NCBI GenBank assembly: GCA_944382785.1
Contig: CALWNO010000007.1
Span: 1 to 64,000, forward strand
Length of the DNA: 64,000 nucleotides
Reading direction: 5' to 3'
Source: an uncultured Gemmiger sp.
GTDB lineage: Bacteria > Bacillota > Clostridia > Oscillospirales > Ruminococcaceae
Shown: positions 17,711 to 25,466 of the stretch, one piece after another
How positions within the stretch are numbered: position 1 is the stretch's first letter
How the letters are laid out: the number at the start of each line of letters is the position of its first letter
Position numbers and translations under genes: made by a program
Notes under the pieces: model-generated
Told to the model about the DNA's origin: nothing
The model's database searches: none
Seen by the model: only the letters and a program-made list of their open reading frames with translations

Positions 17711-18832
17711 TCACACCTTCTTCAGCACATAGTCCTGGGTGCCCAGGCCGATCTTCTCGGCATGGTCCAGGCATTCCCGCCAGGTGGCGGCGGGGGTCAC
17801 GTCGATGAAGTTGTCGCCGCAGCAGCTGAAATTCTTGTCCGCCCGGTGCTCGGCCAGCAGGCTGTTGGGCAGGGGCTGGGCGGCCAGCACGGCGTCAGCG
17901 CAGGCGCGGTCCAGAGCCACCGGGTCAAAGCTGGCATACATGCCGATGTCCGGCACGATGGGGGCGTCGTTCTCCCCGTGGCAGTCGCAGAAGGGGGACA
18001 CATCCATCACCAGGCTGATGTGGAAGTTGGGGCGCCCGTGGCAGACAGCCATGGCGTACTCGGCCATCTTGCAGTCCAGCAGGGCGTTGGCGTTGTCGTC
18101 GGGGGCGTAGATGGCGTCAAAGTTGCACCGGCCGATGCACCGGCCGCAGCCCTTGCACAGATCCTGGTCGATGACCGCCTTGCCGGTGTCGTAGTGGATG
18201 GCGTCGGAGCCGCACTCCTTGGCGCACTGCTGGCAGTTGCGGCACAGGCCCGGCTGCACCACCGGCTTGCCGGACTTGTGCTGTTCCATCTTGCCGGCGC
18301 GGGAGCCACAGCCCATGCCCAGATTCTTCAGCGCGCCGCCGAAGCCGGTGGATTCGTGGCCCTTGAAGTGGTTCAGGGAGATGACGATGTCCGCGTCCAT
18401 GATGGCCCGGCCGATCTTGGCGGTGGGACAGTACTCGGCGTTGGGCACCGGCACCTCGATGTCATCGGTGCCCCGCAGGCCGTCGGCAATGATGACCTGG
18501 CAGCCGGTGGTCATGGGCCAGAAGCCGTTCTCCTGGGCGGCGCCCAGATGTTCCAGGGCGTTCTTGCGGCGGCCCGGGTAGAGGGTGTTGCAGTCGGTGA
18601 GGAAGGGCAGGCCGCCCTGGGCTTTCACCACGTCCGCCACCGTCTTGGCAAAGTTAGGACGCAGGAAGGCCAGGTTGCCCGGCTCCCCGAAGTGGATCTT
18701 GATGGCCACGAACTTGCCGTCCATGTCGATCTGGCCGATGCCGGCGGCCTTGATGAGTTTTTCCAGCTTTTCCTGCAGGTTGGTGCCCGCATGCACCCGG
18801 AAGTCGGTATAATACACGGTTGCTTTTTCCAT
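17711..18832 (-). CDS. DUF362 protein with 2x[4Fe-4S] ferredoxin domain
   Basis: A 373-residue protein. The DUF362 domain (about 20-185) is recognised by KIHFGEPGN and HFKGHESTGFGGALKNLGMGC. Two ferredoxin motifs follow: CRNCQQCAKEC (about 198-208) and CKGCGRCIGRC (about 227-237). A second DUF362 segment has Cys-rich CDCHGEND and CCGDN. Such proteins bind iron-sulfur clusters; roles are poorly known. ATG 18832 was preferred over an upstream in-frame ATG at 18877 because the promoter lies at 18892-18920. It is the first gene of a pair with the nitroreductase. Confidence 0.87.
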   Translation of the reverse strand: MEKATVYYTDFRVHAGTNLQEKLEKLIKAAGIGQIDMDGKFVAIKIHFGEPGNLAFLRPNFAKTVADVVKAQGGLPFLTDCNTLYPGRRKNALEHLGAAQENGFWPMTTGCQVIIADGLRGTDDIEVPVPNAEYCPTAKIGRAIMDADIVISLNHFKGHESTGFGGALKNLGMGCGSRAGKMEQHKSGKPVVQPGLCRNCQQCAKECGSDAIHYDTGKAVIDQDLCKGCGRCIGRCNFDAIYAPDDNANALLDCKMAEYAMAVCHGRPNFHISLVMDVSPFCDCHGENDAPIVPDIGMYASFDPVALDRACADAVLAAQPLPNSLLAEHRADKNFSCCGDNFIDVTPAATWRECLDHAEKIGLGTQDYVLKKV

Positions 18833-18891
18833 GAATAACACAGCCTTTCCCAATATGGTTTCCGAATCATGGGCCAATCCCCCACGATGGT

Positions 18892-18920
18892 ATTATAAAA
18901 CTGATGTTTCTATTTTGCAA
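18892..18920 (-). promoter_or_regulatory. promoter of the DUF362-nitroreductase operon
   Basis: On the minus strand, TTGCAA (18920-18915) and perfect TATAAT (18897-18892), spacing 17. Confidence 0.8.
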
Positions 18921-18946
18921 ATTTCTGGAATTTCACATTTTAACGC

Positions 18947-18975
18947 GTGACAGACCGCGGCGGGTATGGTATACT
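18947..18975 (+). promoter_or_regulatory. promoter of the secreted-protein gene
   Basis: GTGACA (18947-18952) and TATACT (18970-18975), spacing 17. Confidence 0.65.
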
Positions 18976-18997
18976 AAAGGATACAATTTGATTACAA

Positions 18998-20266
18998 ATG
19001 CCGGGCACGGCGGGAGAATTCTTCCGCCGCGCTTACTTTGAGCCTTGGAGGTGCTTTTCCACGATACTCACAAGCAAAGGTCTGCGCCGGGCCCTGGCGG
19101 GCTGCGCAGCGGCCTGCCTGCTGGCCGTGGGATTTCCCGCCCCGGCCCTGGCAGCCGACGACTTCGATACCACCCTGGACCAGCTCAGCGAGCTGCAGTC
19201 CCTGGCCCAGAGCTATGCGGACAAGCAGGGGGGCGACACCGACCCCATCGAGCTGATGCTGGCCTACACCCGCATGGGCGCTTATAACGACACCGTCTGG
19301 CAGCTGACCGCCGGGTCCAAGGACCCGGATTTCGAGACTTACGTGCTGGACCAGAACGGGGATCTGGCCGACCTCATGGGCATGGGCACCATCAGCCTGC
19401 CCAACGGGGAGTCCATCGACTTCGGCCACCTGCTGGCCTCCATCAACCTGGTGTATCGGGGCGTACCCATCACCGGCAGCTGGGGCGGTGACTGTATGGA
19501 GCTGGCCCAGCAGTTCAGCGGGCAGGCCTCCGACGTGGACGGCTACATCTCCCTGATGCAGGACTCCTTCAACTCGGAAGGGGACGACAGCACCTTCGGT
19601 GCGGCGGACCTGCGGGCAGACCTGGACTCCATCAACATCGGCTCCCAGCTCACGGCGGACACCAACCTGGCCGACCTCATGCGCACCTACTATTCCGACC
19701 TGACCGACTATGACCGGGCCTATCAGTTCACCGCCCTGAGCTTCGGCAGCGTGAACACCGGCAACACCTCCAATTTCCGGGAGACGGTGTACACCACCCT
19801 GACTTCCGATGCCGGCATGCAGCTGCTTCTCTACCTCAAGGGGATGTGGACCTCCGACGGCTGGACCATCAACAGCGACGCCCAGCCCGCCCTGCAGGGT
19901 GCCGCCTACGTCTTTGCAGATTACCTGTCCTCCGCCGTTAACGGGGAGCAGGTCAAGTCCGACGGCAACGCCCTCAAGGCCATGTCCGGGCAGTCTCTGT
20001 CCGACGCCCTCAACGCCCTGGGCGAAAGTGACGCCGCCAGCGCCGCCCTAGCAGCCCTGGGCAGCGCCTCCGATGCCGCCAACGCCTCCTCCGGCGCCGT
20101 GTCCGACGCCCTGGATGAGGCCACCGCCACCATCAAATCCGGCTTCAACGCCCAGGTGTTCCAGCTGGTACTGCTGGTCATTGCGGCGGCCGCCCTCTTT
20201 GGCATGATCGTTTTCCTGGCCCTCATGTCCCGGCAGGTGCGCCCCCGCTCCCGTCGCCGCCGTTAA
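18998..20266 (+). CDS. secreted/membrane-anchored hypothetical protein
   Basis: The protein is up to 422 residues, with a signal peptide ending PAPALAADD and a single C-terminal helix (about 389-411) followed by an Arg-rich cytoplasmic end. The 330-residue ectodomain is acidic and Ala/Ser/Asp-rich, with no recognised domain. The start is uncertain. ATG 18998 has no good Shine-Dalgarno site and adds 20 odd residues before the signal peptide. GGAGG at 19047-19051 instead points to about 19061-19064, where the in-frame codons are ACG and ATA. An ATA start at 19064 gives a normal signal peptide (LTSKGLRRALAGCAAACLL). See finding. Confidence 0.7.
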   Translation: MPGTAGEFFRRAYFEPWRCFSTILTSKGLRRALAGCAAACLLAVGFPAPALAADDFDTTLDQLSELQSLAQSYADKQGGDTDPIELMLAYTRMGAYNDTVWQLTAGSKDPDFETYVLDQNGDLADLMGMGTISLPNGESIDFGHLLASINLVYRGVPITGSWGGDCMELAQQFSGQASDVDGYISLMQDSFNSEGDDSTFGAADLRADLDSINIGSQLTADTNLADLMRTYYSDLTDYDRAYQFTALSFGSVNTGNTSNFRETVYTTLTSDAGMQLLLYLKGMWTSDGWTINSDAQPALQGAAYVFADYLSSAVNGEQVKSDGNALKAMSGQSLSDALNALGESDAASAALAALGSASDAANASSGAVSDALDEATATIKSGFNAQVFQLVLLVIAAAALFGMIVFLALMSRQVRPRSRRRR

Positions 20267-20278
20267 GTCCATCACACA

Positions 20279-20315
20279 ACAAACCCGCCCTGCCCAACGG
20301 CAGAGCGGGTTTTTC
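20279..20315. terminator. bidirectional intrinsic terminator
   Basis: AAACCCGCCCTGCC pairs with GGCAGAGCGGGTTTTT, between convergent genes. Confidence 0.85.
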
Positions 20316-20336
20316 CGTATTCTTTTATTGTTCTGT

Positions 20337-21221
20337 TCAGGCGGCTGCCGGTGCAGCGGGGGCCTTGAGCACAAAGGTCTGTACCAGCCAGATCACCAGC
20401 ACCACCACGCCCAGGGCGATGCGGTACCACCCAAAGACGGTGAAGGTGTGGCGCTTGACGTAGTCCATCAAAAAGCGGATGGCCAGCATGGACACCAGGA
20501 AGGCCACCACGCAGCCCACCAGCAGCACAAGGACTTCGGTGCCGGTGAGGGTGTTGCCGTCCAGGAAGAATTTGACCAGCTTCAGGGCACTGGCCCCGGC
20601 CATGACCGGGATGGCCAGGAAGAAGGTGAACTGGGAGGCGCAGGGCCGGGACAGGCCGCACAACATGCCGCCCAGGATGGTGGCGCCGCTGCGGGAGGTA
20701 CCGGGGATCATGGCCAGCACCTGCCAGGCACCCACCTGGAATGCCTGCTTGTAGCCGATGTGGCTGAGCTTGGTGGTGCGGGGCGGGCGGGGGCGGCGCT
20801 CAATGAGGATGAAGGCCACGCCGTATAGGATCAGCATGGCCGCCACCGTAATGCTGTTGTACAGGTGGGCGTCCAGCCAGTCATCCAGCAGGAAGCCCAG
20901 CACCGCCGCAGGCAGGCAGGCCACGATGATCTTGTACCACAGCCGCATCACCGGCCAGCGGAAATGCCGGCCGAACCCGCTGTCCCGGCCGTTGTCCCGG
21001 CAGAAGGGCCACAGCTTTTTGAAGTAGAGCACCAGCACCGCCAGGATGGCCCCCAGCTGGATGACCACCCGGAACATCTCCATAAAGGCGTCGCTGAGCT
21101 GGAATTTCAGCACCTGTTCGGCCAGGATCATATGGCCGGTACTGGATACGGGCAGCCATTCGGTCACGCCCTCAATGACGCCGTAAACCACGGCTTTCAA
21201 GATTTCCATCAGTATATCCAT
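20337..21221 (-). CDS. uppP: undecaprenyl-diphosphatase
   Basis: UppP (BacA) dephosphorylates undecaprenyl pyrophosphate to recycle the lipid carrier of wall synthesis; it gives bacitracin tolerance. The 294-residue polytopic protein has both family motifs: GVIEGVTEWLPVSSTGHMIL (residues 14-33) with the catalytic Glu, and PGTSRSGAT in the middle. Length is near the usual 265-290. The start has AGGGGG upstream and its own promoter; it is divergent from the HAD phosphatase gene. Confidence 0.95.
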   Translation of the reverse strand: MDILMEILKAVVYGVIEGVTEWLPVSSTGHMILAEQVLKFQLSDAFMEMFRVVIQLGAILAVLVLYFKKLWPFCRDNGRDSGFGRHFRWPVMRLWYKIIVACLPAAVLGFLLDDWLDAHLYNSITVAAMLILYGVAFILIERRPRPPRTTKLSHIGYKQAFQVGAWQVLAMIPGTSRSGATILGGMLCGLSRPCASQFTFFLAIPVMAGASALKLVKFFLDGNTLTGTEVLVLLVGCVVAFLVSMLAIRFLMDYVKRHTFTVFGWYRIALGVVVLVIWLVQTFVLKAPAAPAAA

Positions 21222-21247
21222 TGTTATGTCCCCCTGTTGTATCCCCT

Positions 21248-21276
21248 ATCATACCATATTTTTATGCGTTTGGCAC
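21248..21276 (-). promoter_or_regulatory. uppP promoter
   Basis: On the minus strand, GTGCCA (21276-21271) and TATGAT (21253-21248), spacing 17. Confidence 0.6.
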
Positions 21277-21360
21277 CCTGTTTTTCCACCTTTTACAAAT
21301 CCGGCCCCGATTGACAGCCGCGGTATAATGAACACATAAGGATTCTCAGAGGTGGAAAGT

Positions 21361-22026
21361 ATGTACAAGACCGTGATCTTTGATCTGGACGGCACTTTGC
21401 TCAACACGCTGGACGACCTGGCGGACGCCGGCAACCGGCTGTGCGCCCATCAGGGCTGGGAGCAGCATCCCGTGGACGCCTACCGCTATTTTGTGGGCAA
21501 CGGCATCCCCAAACTCATCGAACGCCTGGCCCCGCCGGAACAGCGCACGCCGGAGATCCTGGCCGCGGCGCTGGACTGGTTCAAGGCCGACTACGGCGCC
21601 CACATGCGGGACAAAACCGCCCCTTACCCCGGCATCGAGGTCATGCTGCGGCATCTGCATGCCGCCGGGGTGCAGATGGCGGTGTTCTCCAACAAGGCGG
21701 ACGCCCTGGCCCAGGCGGTGGTGGCGGACTACTTCGACACCTCTCTCTTTGCGGTGGTGCGGGGCCAGCGGCCCGAAGTGCCCACCAAGCCCGCGCCGGA
21801 AGGCACCAGAGCCCTGCTGGCCTTTCTGAAGGCCGACCCGGCCGAAACCCTCTATGTGGGGGACAGCAACGTGGATATGCAGACGGCAGGCAATGCGGAC
21901 CTGGACGGCTGCGGGGTGCTGTGGGGCTTCCGCACCAGGGAGGAACTGGAACAGGCGGGCGCCACCTATCTGGCCGCCGACGCCGAAGAACTGGAACAGA
22001 TCGTGCTGGGCCATCCCGGCCGCTGA
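21361..22026 (+). CDS. HAD-superfamily phosphatase, phosphoglycolate-phosphatase-like
   Basis: A 221-residue HAD hydrolase. Motif I is DLDGT (Asp8 nucleophile, Asp10), motif II VFSNK (Ser), motif III Lys in PTKPAPEGT, and motif IV VGDSNVDM. The helical cap lies between motifs I and II, as in Gph/PGPase and pyrophosphatase PpaX relatives. The real substrate cannot be deduced. ATG 21361 is preferred to an in-frame GTG at 21352 because AGAGGTGG precedes it. It is 24 nt upstream of the aminotransferase gene, probably in one operon. Confidence 0.87.
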   Translation: MYKTVIFDLDGTLLNTLDDLADAGNRLCAHQGWEQHPVDAYRYFVGNGIPKLIERLAPPEQRTPEILAAALDWFKADYGAHMRDKTAPYPGIEVMLRHLHAAGVQMAVFSNKADALAQAVVADYFDTSLFAVVRGQRPEVPTKPAPEGTRALLAFLKADPAETLYVGDSNVDMQTAGNADLDGCGVLWGFRTREELEQAGATYLAADAEELEQIVLGHPGR

Positions 22027-22050
22027 GTAACCGAAAGGGGTATCGTTTGT

Positions 22051-23241
22051 ATGATCGCACAACACTATGTGGATATGCTGGGCGGCAAGTCGATCATCCG
22101 GCAGCTGGCCGAATGGAGCACCGCCCGGGGCAAGGAGATCGGGTACGAGAACGTGTTTGACTATTCTCTGGGCAATCCCAGCGTTCCCTGCCCGCCCAGA
22201 TTCACCCAGACCATGCTGCATCTGCTGCAGACCTGTGACCCGGTGACCCTGCACGGCTACAGCCCCACCCTGACCATCCCCTCGGTGCGGGCCGCCGTGG
22301 CCGAAAACCTGCGTCACCGCTTCGGGGTGCCCTACACCGCCGACCACATCTTCATGACCACCGGCGCTGCCGGCGCCCTGGCCCACGCCCTGCGCTGCGT
22401 GGGGGTGCCGGGGCAGAACATCATCACTTTTGCCCCCTTCTTTTCGGAGTACATCCCCTATGTGGAGGGCGCGGGCATGACCCTGCGGGTGGTGCCGCCC
22501 CGGGTGCAGGATTTCCAGATCGACTTTGACGGCCTGGAAGCCCTGTTGGACAAAGACACCGCCGCGGTGCTCATCAACACCCCCAACAACCCCTCCGGCG
22601 TGGCCTACAGCCCCGAGACCCTGAAAGCCCTGGGCGACTGCCTGCAGGCGGCCTCCGCCAAGTTCGGGCATCACATCTTCCTGATTTCCGACGAACCCTA
22701 CCGGGAGATCGTCTTCGGCGGCGCTGCCCAGCAGCACCCCGCCGCTTATTATGCGGACACCCTGACCTGCTACTCCTTCAGCAAGAGCCTGTCCCTGCCC
22801 GGCGAGCGCATCGGCTATGTGGCCGCCAACCCCGCCTGCGAGAAGGCCGAGCTCATTGTGCCCATGTGCGGCCAGATCAGCCGTGGCACCGGCCACAACT
22901 GCCCGGCCAGCCTGATCCAGCTGGCAGTGGCCGAATGTCTGGACGTGACCAGCGATCTTTCGGTGTACGAGCGCAACATGGAGCTGATCTACGCCGAGCT
23001 GGTGCGGTTGAGCTTCACGGTGCTCAAGCCGGGCGGCACCTTCTACATCTTCCCCAAGGCCCTGGAGGAGGACGCCACTGCCTTCTGCCGCAAAGCCCAG
23101 GAGTACGACCTGGCCCTGGTTCCCGGCGACGGCTTCGGCTGCCCGGGATATTTCCGCATGGCCTACTGCATCGAGACCGAGAAGGTGGAACGCAGCTTTG
23201 AGGCGCTGCGCCGCTTTGTGCGGGACTGCTACGGCCGATAA
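22051..23241 (+). CDS. PLP-dependent class I/II aminotransferase
   Basis: A 396-residue fold-type I aminotransferase related to aspartate/aromatic aminotransferases. The Schiff-base lysine is Lys245 in YSFSKSLSLPGERIGY. NTPNNPSGV carries the conserved Asn, and SDEPYREIVF the Asp/Tyr that bind PLP. The C-terminal Arg in GYFRMAYCI binds the substrate carboxylate. The ribosome-binding site is GAAAGGGG. It probably follows the HAD gene on one transcript. The amino donor and keto acid are unknown. Confidence 0.88.
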   Translation: MIAQHYVDMLGGKSIIRQLAEWSTARGKEIGYENVFDYSLGNPSVPCPPRFTQTMLHLLQTCDPVTLHGYSPTLTIPSVRAAVAENLRHRFGVPYTADHIFMTTGAAGALAHALRCVGVPGQNIITFAPFFSEYIPYVEGAGMTLRVVPPRVQDFQIDFDGLEALLDKDTAAVLINTPNNPSGVAYSPETLKALGDCLQAASAKFGHHIFLISDEPYREIVFGGAAQQHPAAYYADTLTCYSFSKSLSLPGERIGYVAANPACEKAELIVPMCGQISRGTGHNCPASLIQLAVAECLDVTSDLSVYERNMELIYAELVRLSFTVLKPGGTFYIFPKALEEDATAFCRKAQEYDLALVPGDGFGCPGYFRMAYCIETEKVERSFEALRRFVRDCYGR

Positions 23242-23340
23242 AGGTAAATAGTGGCAGCGCCCCTCCGGGGAACCGCTGCCGGATATACTGATACAGGAGC
23301 CCTGTGCTCCCGTATGCACATTCTGGAAGGGGAGTTATCC

Positions 23341-24462
23341 ATGCCCACACCCAACCGACCCGACAACCGTTCCCGCCGGGCTGCGTCCCCCCAGGGGCGT
23401 CCGGCCGGAAATGCCCGGAGCCGGGCAGCCGCCCGCCGTCGGGCGACCAAACGCCGTCAGGCCCTTGTCCGGCTCATCGCCTGCTGTGCGGTGGTCCTAC
23501 TGGTCTGCCTGGGCGCCGGTTTTCTGTTGACCCGACCCAAACCGGAGACCGCCCCCGCCGGGGACACCACCTCCGACGCCGTAGCGGCAGCCGGGACCGA
23601 CACCGAACAGCCGGTGGCCGAACCCACCCCGGACCCGGCCCAGGCCCGCATCGACGAAGCCACCGCCACTGCCTCGGCCAACACCACCGGCACGGCGCCG
23701 GTGGTCACCGACCCGGACACCTGGAACCAGCGGGGCAAGGAGCTGATGGACCGGCTCAGTTCCGACGAATTTTATGTGAATGAAGGCATCGATGTCACCG
23801 AGAAGGAAGGCTTTCCCTATCTGATTGCGGTGAACCGGGCGGCCTCCACCGTCACCGTCTACACCCTGGACGAGGAAGGCCGCTATACCGTGCCCTACGC
23901 AGCCATGGTGTGTTCCGGCGGTTCGGACACGCCTCTGGGCTTTTTTGCCACCCCGGTGAACTATCCCTGGCGTCTGCTCAGCGGGCCCTGTTACGGCCAG
24001 TATGCCACCCGCATCTGGGACGCCTACCTCTTCCACAGCGTACCCTATTACAGCCAGCACAAGGATGACCTGGAATACGACGAGTACAACCAGTTGGGCA
24101 CCCCCGCTTCCCTGGGCTGCATCCGGCTGGCCGTGGCGGACGTGAAGTGGATCTATGACAACTGCGACCTGGGCACCCGGGTCATCATCTACGACGACGA
24201 AAATGATCCCGGCCCCATGGGCAAACCGGGCACCATCTATATCGACCCCAGCGACGAGACCCTGCGGGGCTGGGACCCCACCGATCCCGACCCGGAGAAT
24301 CCCTGGGATGACAAGTACCTGAGCGGTACCACCATCCGCAGCCAGGCCGCCTGGGACGAATGGAACGCCGCCCAGGCCGACGGCCGCTGGTCCTCCAGCC
24401 TGACCCCCACCGACCTGCAGGGCTACAGCACCGATTCCAGCATCGAAGGCACCCGCGGATAA
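23341..24462 (+). CDS. L,D-transpeptidase (YkuD domain), membrane-anchored
   Basis: A 373-residue protein with an Arg-rich cytoplasmic N-terminus (about 1-40), a membrane anchor (about 42-62), a Thr/Ala/Pro linker, and a YkuD catalytic domain (about 155-290). The active-site signature is H232 in LFHSVPY and Cys260 in SLGCIRL. Such enzymes form 3-3 crosslinks in peptidoglycan or attach proteins to it. The sequence after residue 290 is Asp/Pro-rich and probably disordered. I chose ATG 23341 because GAAGGGGAG lies upstream; the longer frame from 23251 begins in a hairpin region. Confidence 0.88.
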   Translation: MPTPNRPDNRSRRAASPQGRPAGNARSRAAARRRATKRRQALVRLIACCAVVLLVCLGAGFLLTRPKPETAPAGDTTSDAVAAAGTDTEQPVAEPTPDPAQARIDEATATASANTTGTAPVVTDPDTWNQRGKELMDRLSSDEFYVNEGIDVTEKEGFPYLIAVNRAASTVTVYTLDEEGRYTVPYAAMVCSGGSDTPLGFFATPVNYPWRLLSGPCYGQYATRIWDAYLFHSVPYYSQHKDDLEYDEYNQLGTPASLGCIRLAVADVKWIYDNCDLGTRVIIYDDENDPGPMGKPGTIYIDPSDETLRGWDPTDPDPENPWDDKYLSGTTIRSQAAWDEWNAAQADGRWSSSLTPTDLQGYSTDSSIEGTRG

Positions 24463-24480
24463 CTTTCACAAGAACAAACA

Positions 24481-24520
24481 AAAAGCAGACAGCTTTTTCA
24501 GGCTGTCTGCTTTTTGTTTT
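24481..24520. terminator. bidirectional intrinsic terminator
   Basis: AAAAGCAGACAGC pairs with GCTGTCTGCTTTTTG around a TTTTTCAG loop. Confidence 0.85.
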
Positions 24521-24544
24521 GTATTGGTTTTCCTGTTGTTTCTT

Positions 24545-24623
24545 GGCGGACGGCAGACTGCCGGAGACTTTTTCCTTTTTGGTGACAAAAAGGAAGGACA
24601 CTCTGGCAGGCAGCCGTCTGCCT
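24545..24623. repeat. long imperfect palindrome
   Basis: Outer arms GGCGGACGGCAGACTGCCGG (24545-24564) and CTGGCAGGCAGCCGTCTGCC (24603-24622) enclose a perfect inner hairpin TTCCTTTTT-GGTGAC-AAAAAGGAA (24572-24595). It lies between the L,D-transpeptidase and aroD genes, after the terminator. It may be a non-autonomous repeat (MITE-like). No second copy was found in this window. Confidence 0.5.
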
Positions 24624-24667
24624 AATACGCCACATTTTTCCCTGTTAAGTAGAGAAGGAGGAAGGAG

Positions 24668-25453
24668 TTACTCCATCGCCTTCCCCACAGCCTCCATGGC
24701 CGCCCGCAGCTCCCGGGCGTCGGGCTGGCCGGGGGCGCTGGCGGCGCCGCCCACGGCGCCGAAGCTGGCACACACCCCGAATGCACCCCCACACAGCCGG
24801 GTCACCGCCCCCATGGCCCCCATGGCCATGGTGATAAGAGGTGTCTCCGGCCGCCGGGCCGCGGCCTGGGCGGTGGCCTGCAGCAGCCGGGCCGCATCCG
24901 CCCTGTCCCGGGGCATCACCGCCAGCTTGGCCACGTCCGTCCCCGCGTCCGCCATGGACACCAGCAGGTCGGTCATGGCGCCGGTCACCGGCGTCTTTTC
25001 AAAATCGTGGCAGCTGAACACCACCGCCGCCCCCGCCTGATGGGCGGCCCCTAGCAGGGACCCCCGCAGGGCATCCCCCACCGAGAACTCCACATCCAGC
25101 AAATCAAACCCGCCGGGGGCTTCCTCACAGAGTCCTTCCAGCAGGGCGGCGTACTCTTCCGGGGTCAGGTCCGCCGGGCCGCCCTCCCGGGCGGTGCGCA
25201 CCGTGGCCAGGATGGCCCGTTTGGGCGCCGCCTTGCGCACCGTGGCCAGGGCTTCGGCCGCCGTCCGGGGCGTCAGGGTTTTCAGGGCATCCAGCCGCAC
25301 CTCCAACAGGTCCGCCGCCTCTGCCGCCTGCACCGCCAGCCCGGCCAGTTCCGCCGGGCTCGCCGCCGTCAGGGGCACAATGACCTTGCAGGTCTCCGCC
25401 GTTGCCCGGGCCGGTGCCGAAAGCACCGTGCCCCACACCGTCACATCCGCCAT
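24668..25453 (-). CDS. aroD: type I 3-dehydroquinate dehydratase
   Basis: AroD dehydrates 3-dehydroquinate to 3-dehydroshikimate in the shikimate pathway, using a lysine Schiff base. The 261-residue protein has the type I features: an EVRLD strand (51-55), catalytic His149 in FSCHDFEKT, Schiff-base Lys176 in DVAKLAVMP, and the C-terminal GAMGAVTRLCGGAFG segment. It is the last gene of a minus-strand run with the flippase gene 13 nt upstream. That linkage is probably fortuitous. Confidence 0.92.
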   Translation of the reverse strand: MADVTVWGTVLSAPARATAETCKVIVPLTAASPAELAGLAVQAAEAADLLEVRLDALKTLTPRTAAEALATVRKAAPKRAILATVRTAREGGPADLTPEEYAALLEGLCEEAPGGFDLLDVEFSVGDALRGSLLGAAHQAGAAVVFSCHDFEKTPVTGAMTDLLVSMADAGTDVAKLAVMPRDRADAARLLQATAQAAARRPETPLITMAMGAMGAVTRLCGGAFGVCASFGAVGGAASAPGQPDARELRAAMEAVGKAME

Positions 25454-25466
25454 GATTTTGCCTCCT

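Noticed and set aside
21311..21329. TTGACA followed by TATAAT before the HAD gene
   Set aside because: The two boxes are only 7 nt apart, so they cannot be a normal sigma-A pair; the TATAAT may act with a weak upstream site.
23253..23280. Hairpin GGCAGCG/CGCTGCC before the L,D-transpeptidase gene
   Set aside because: No T run follows and no regulator is evident, so I could not assign a role.
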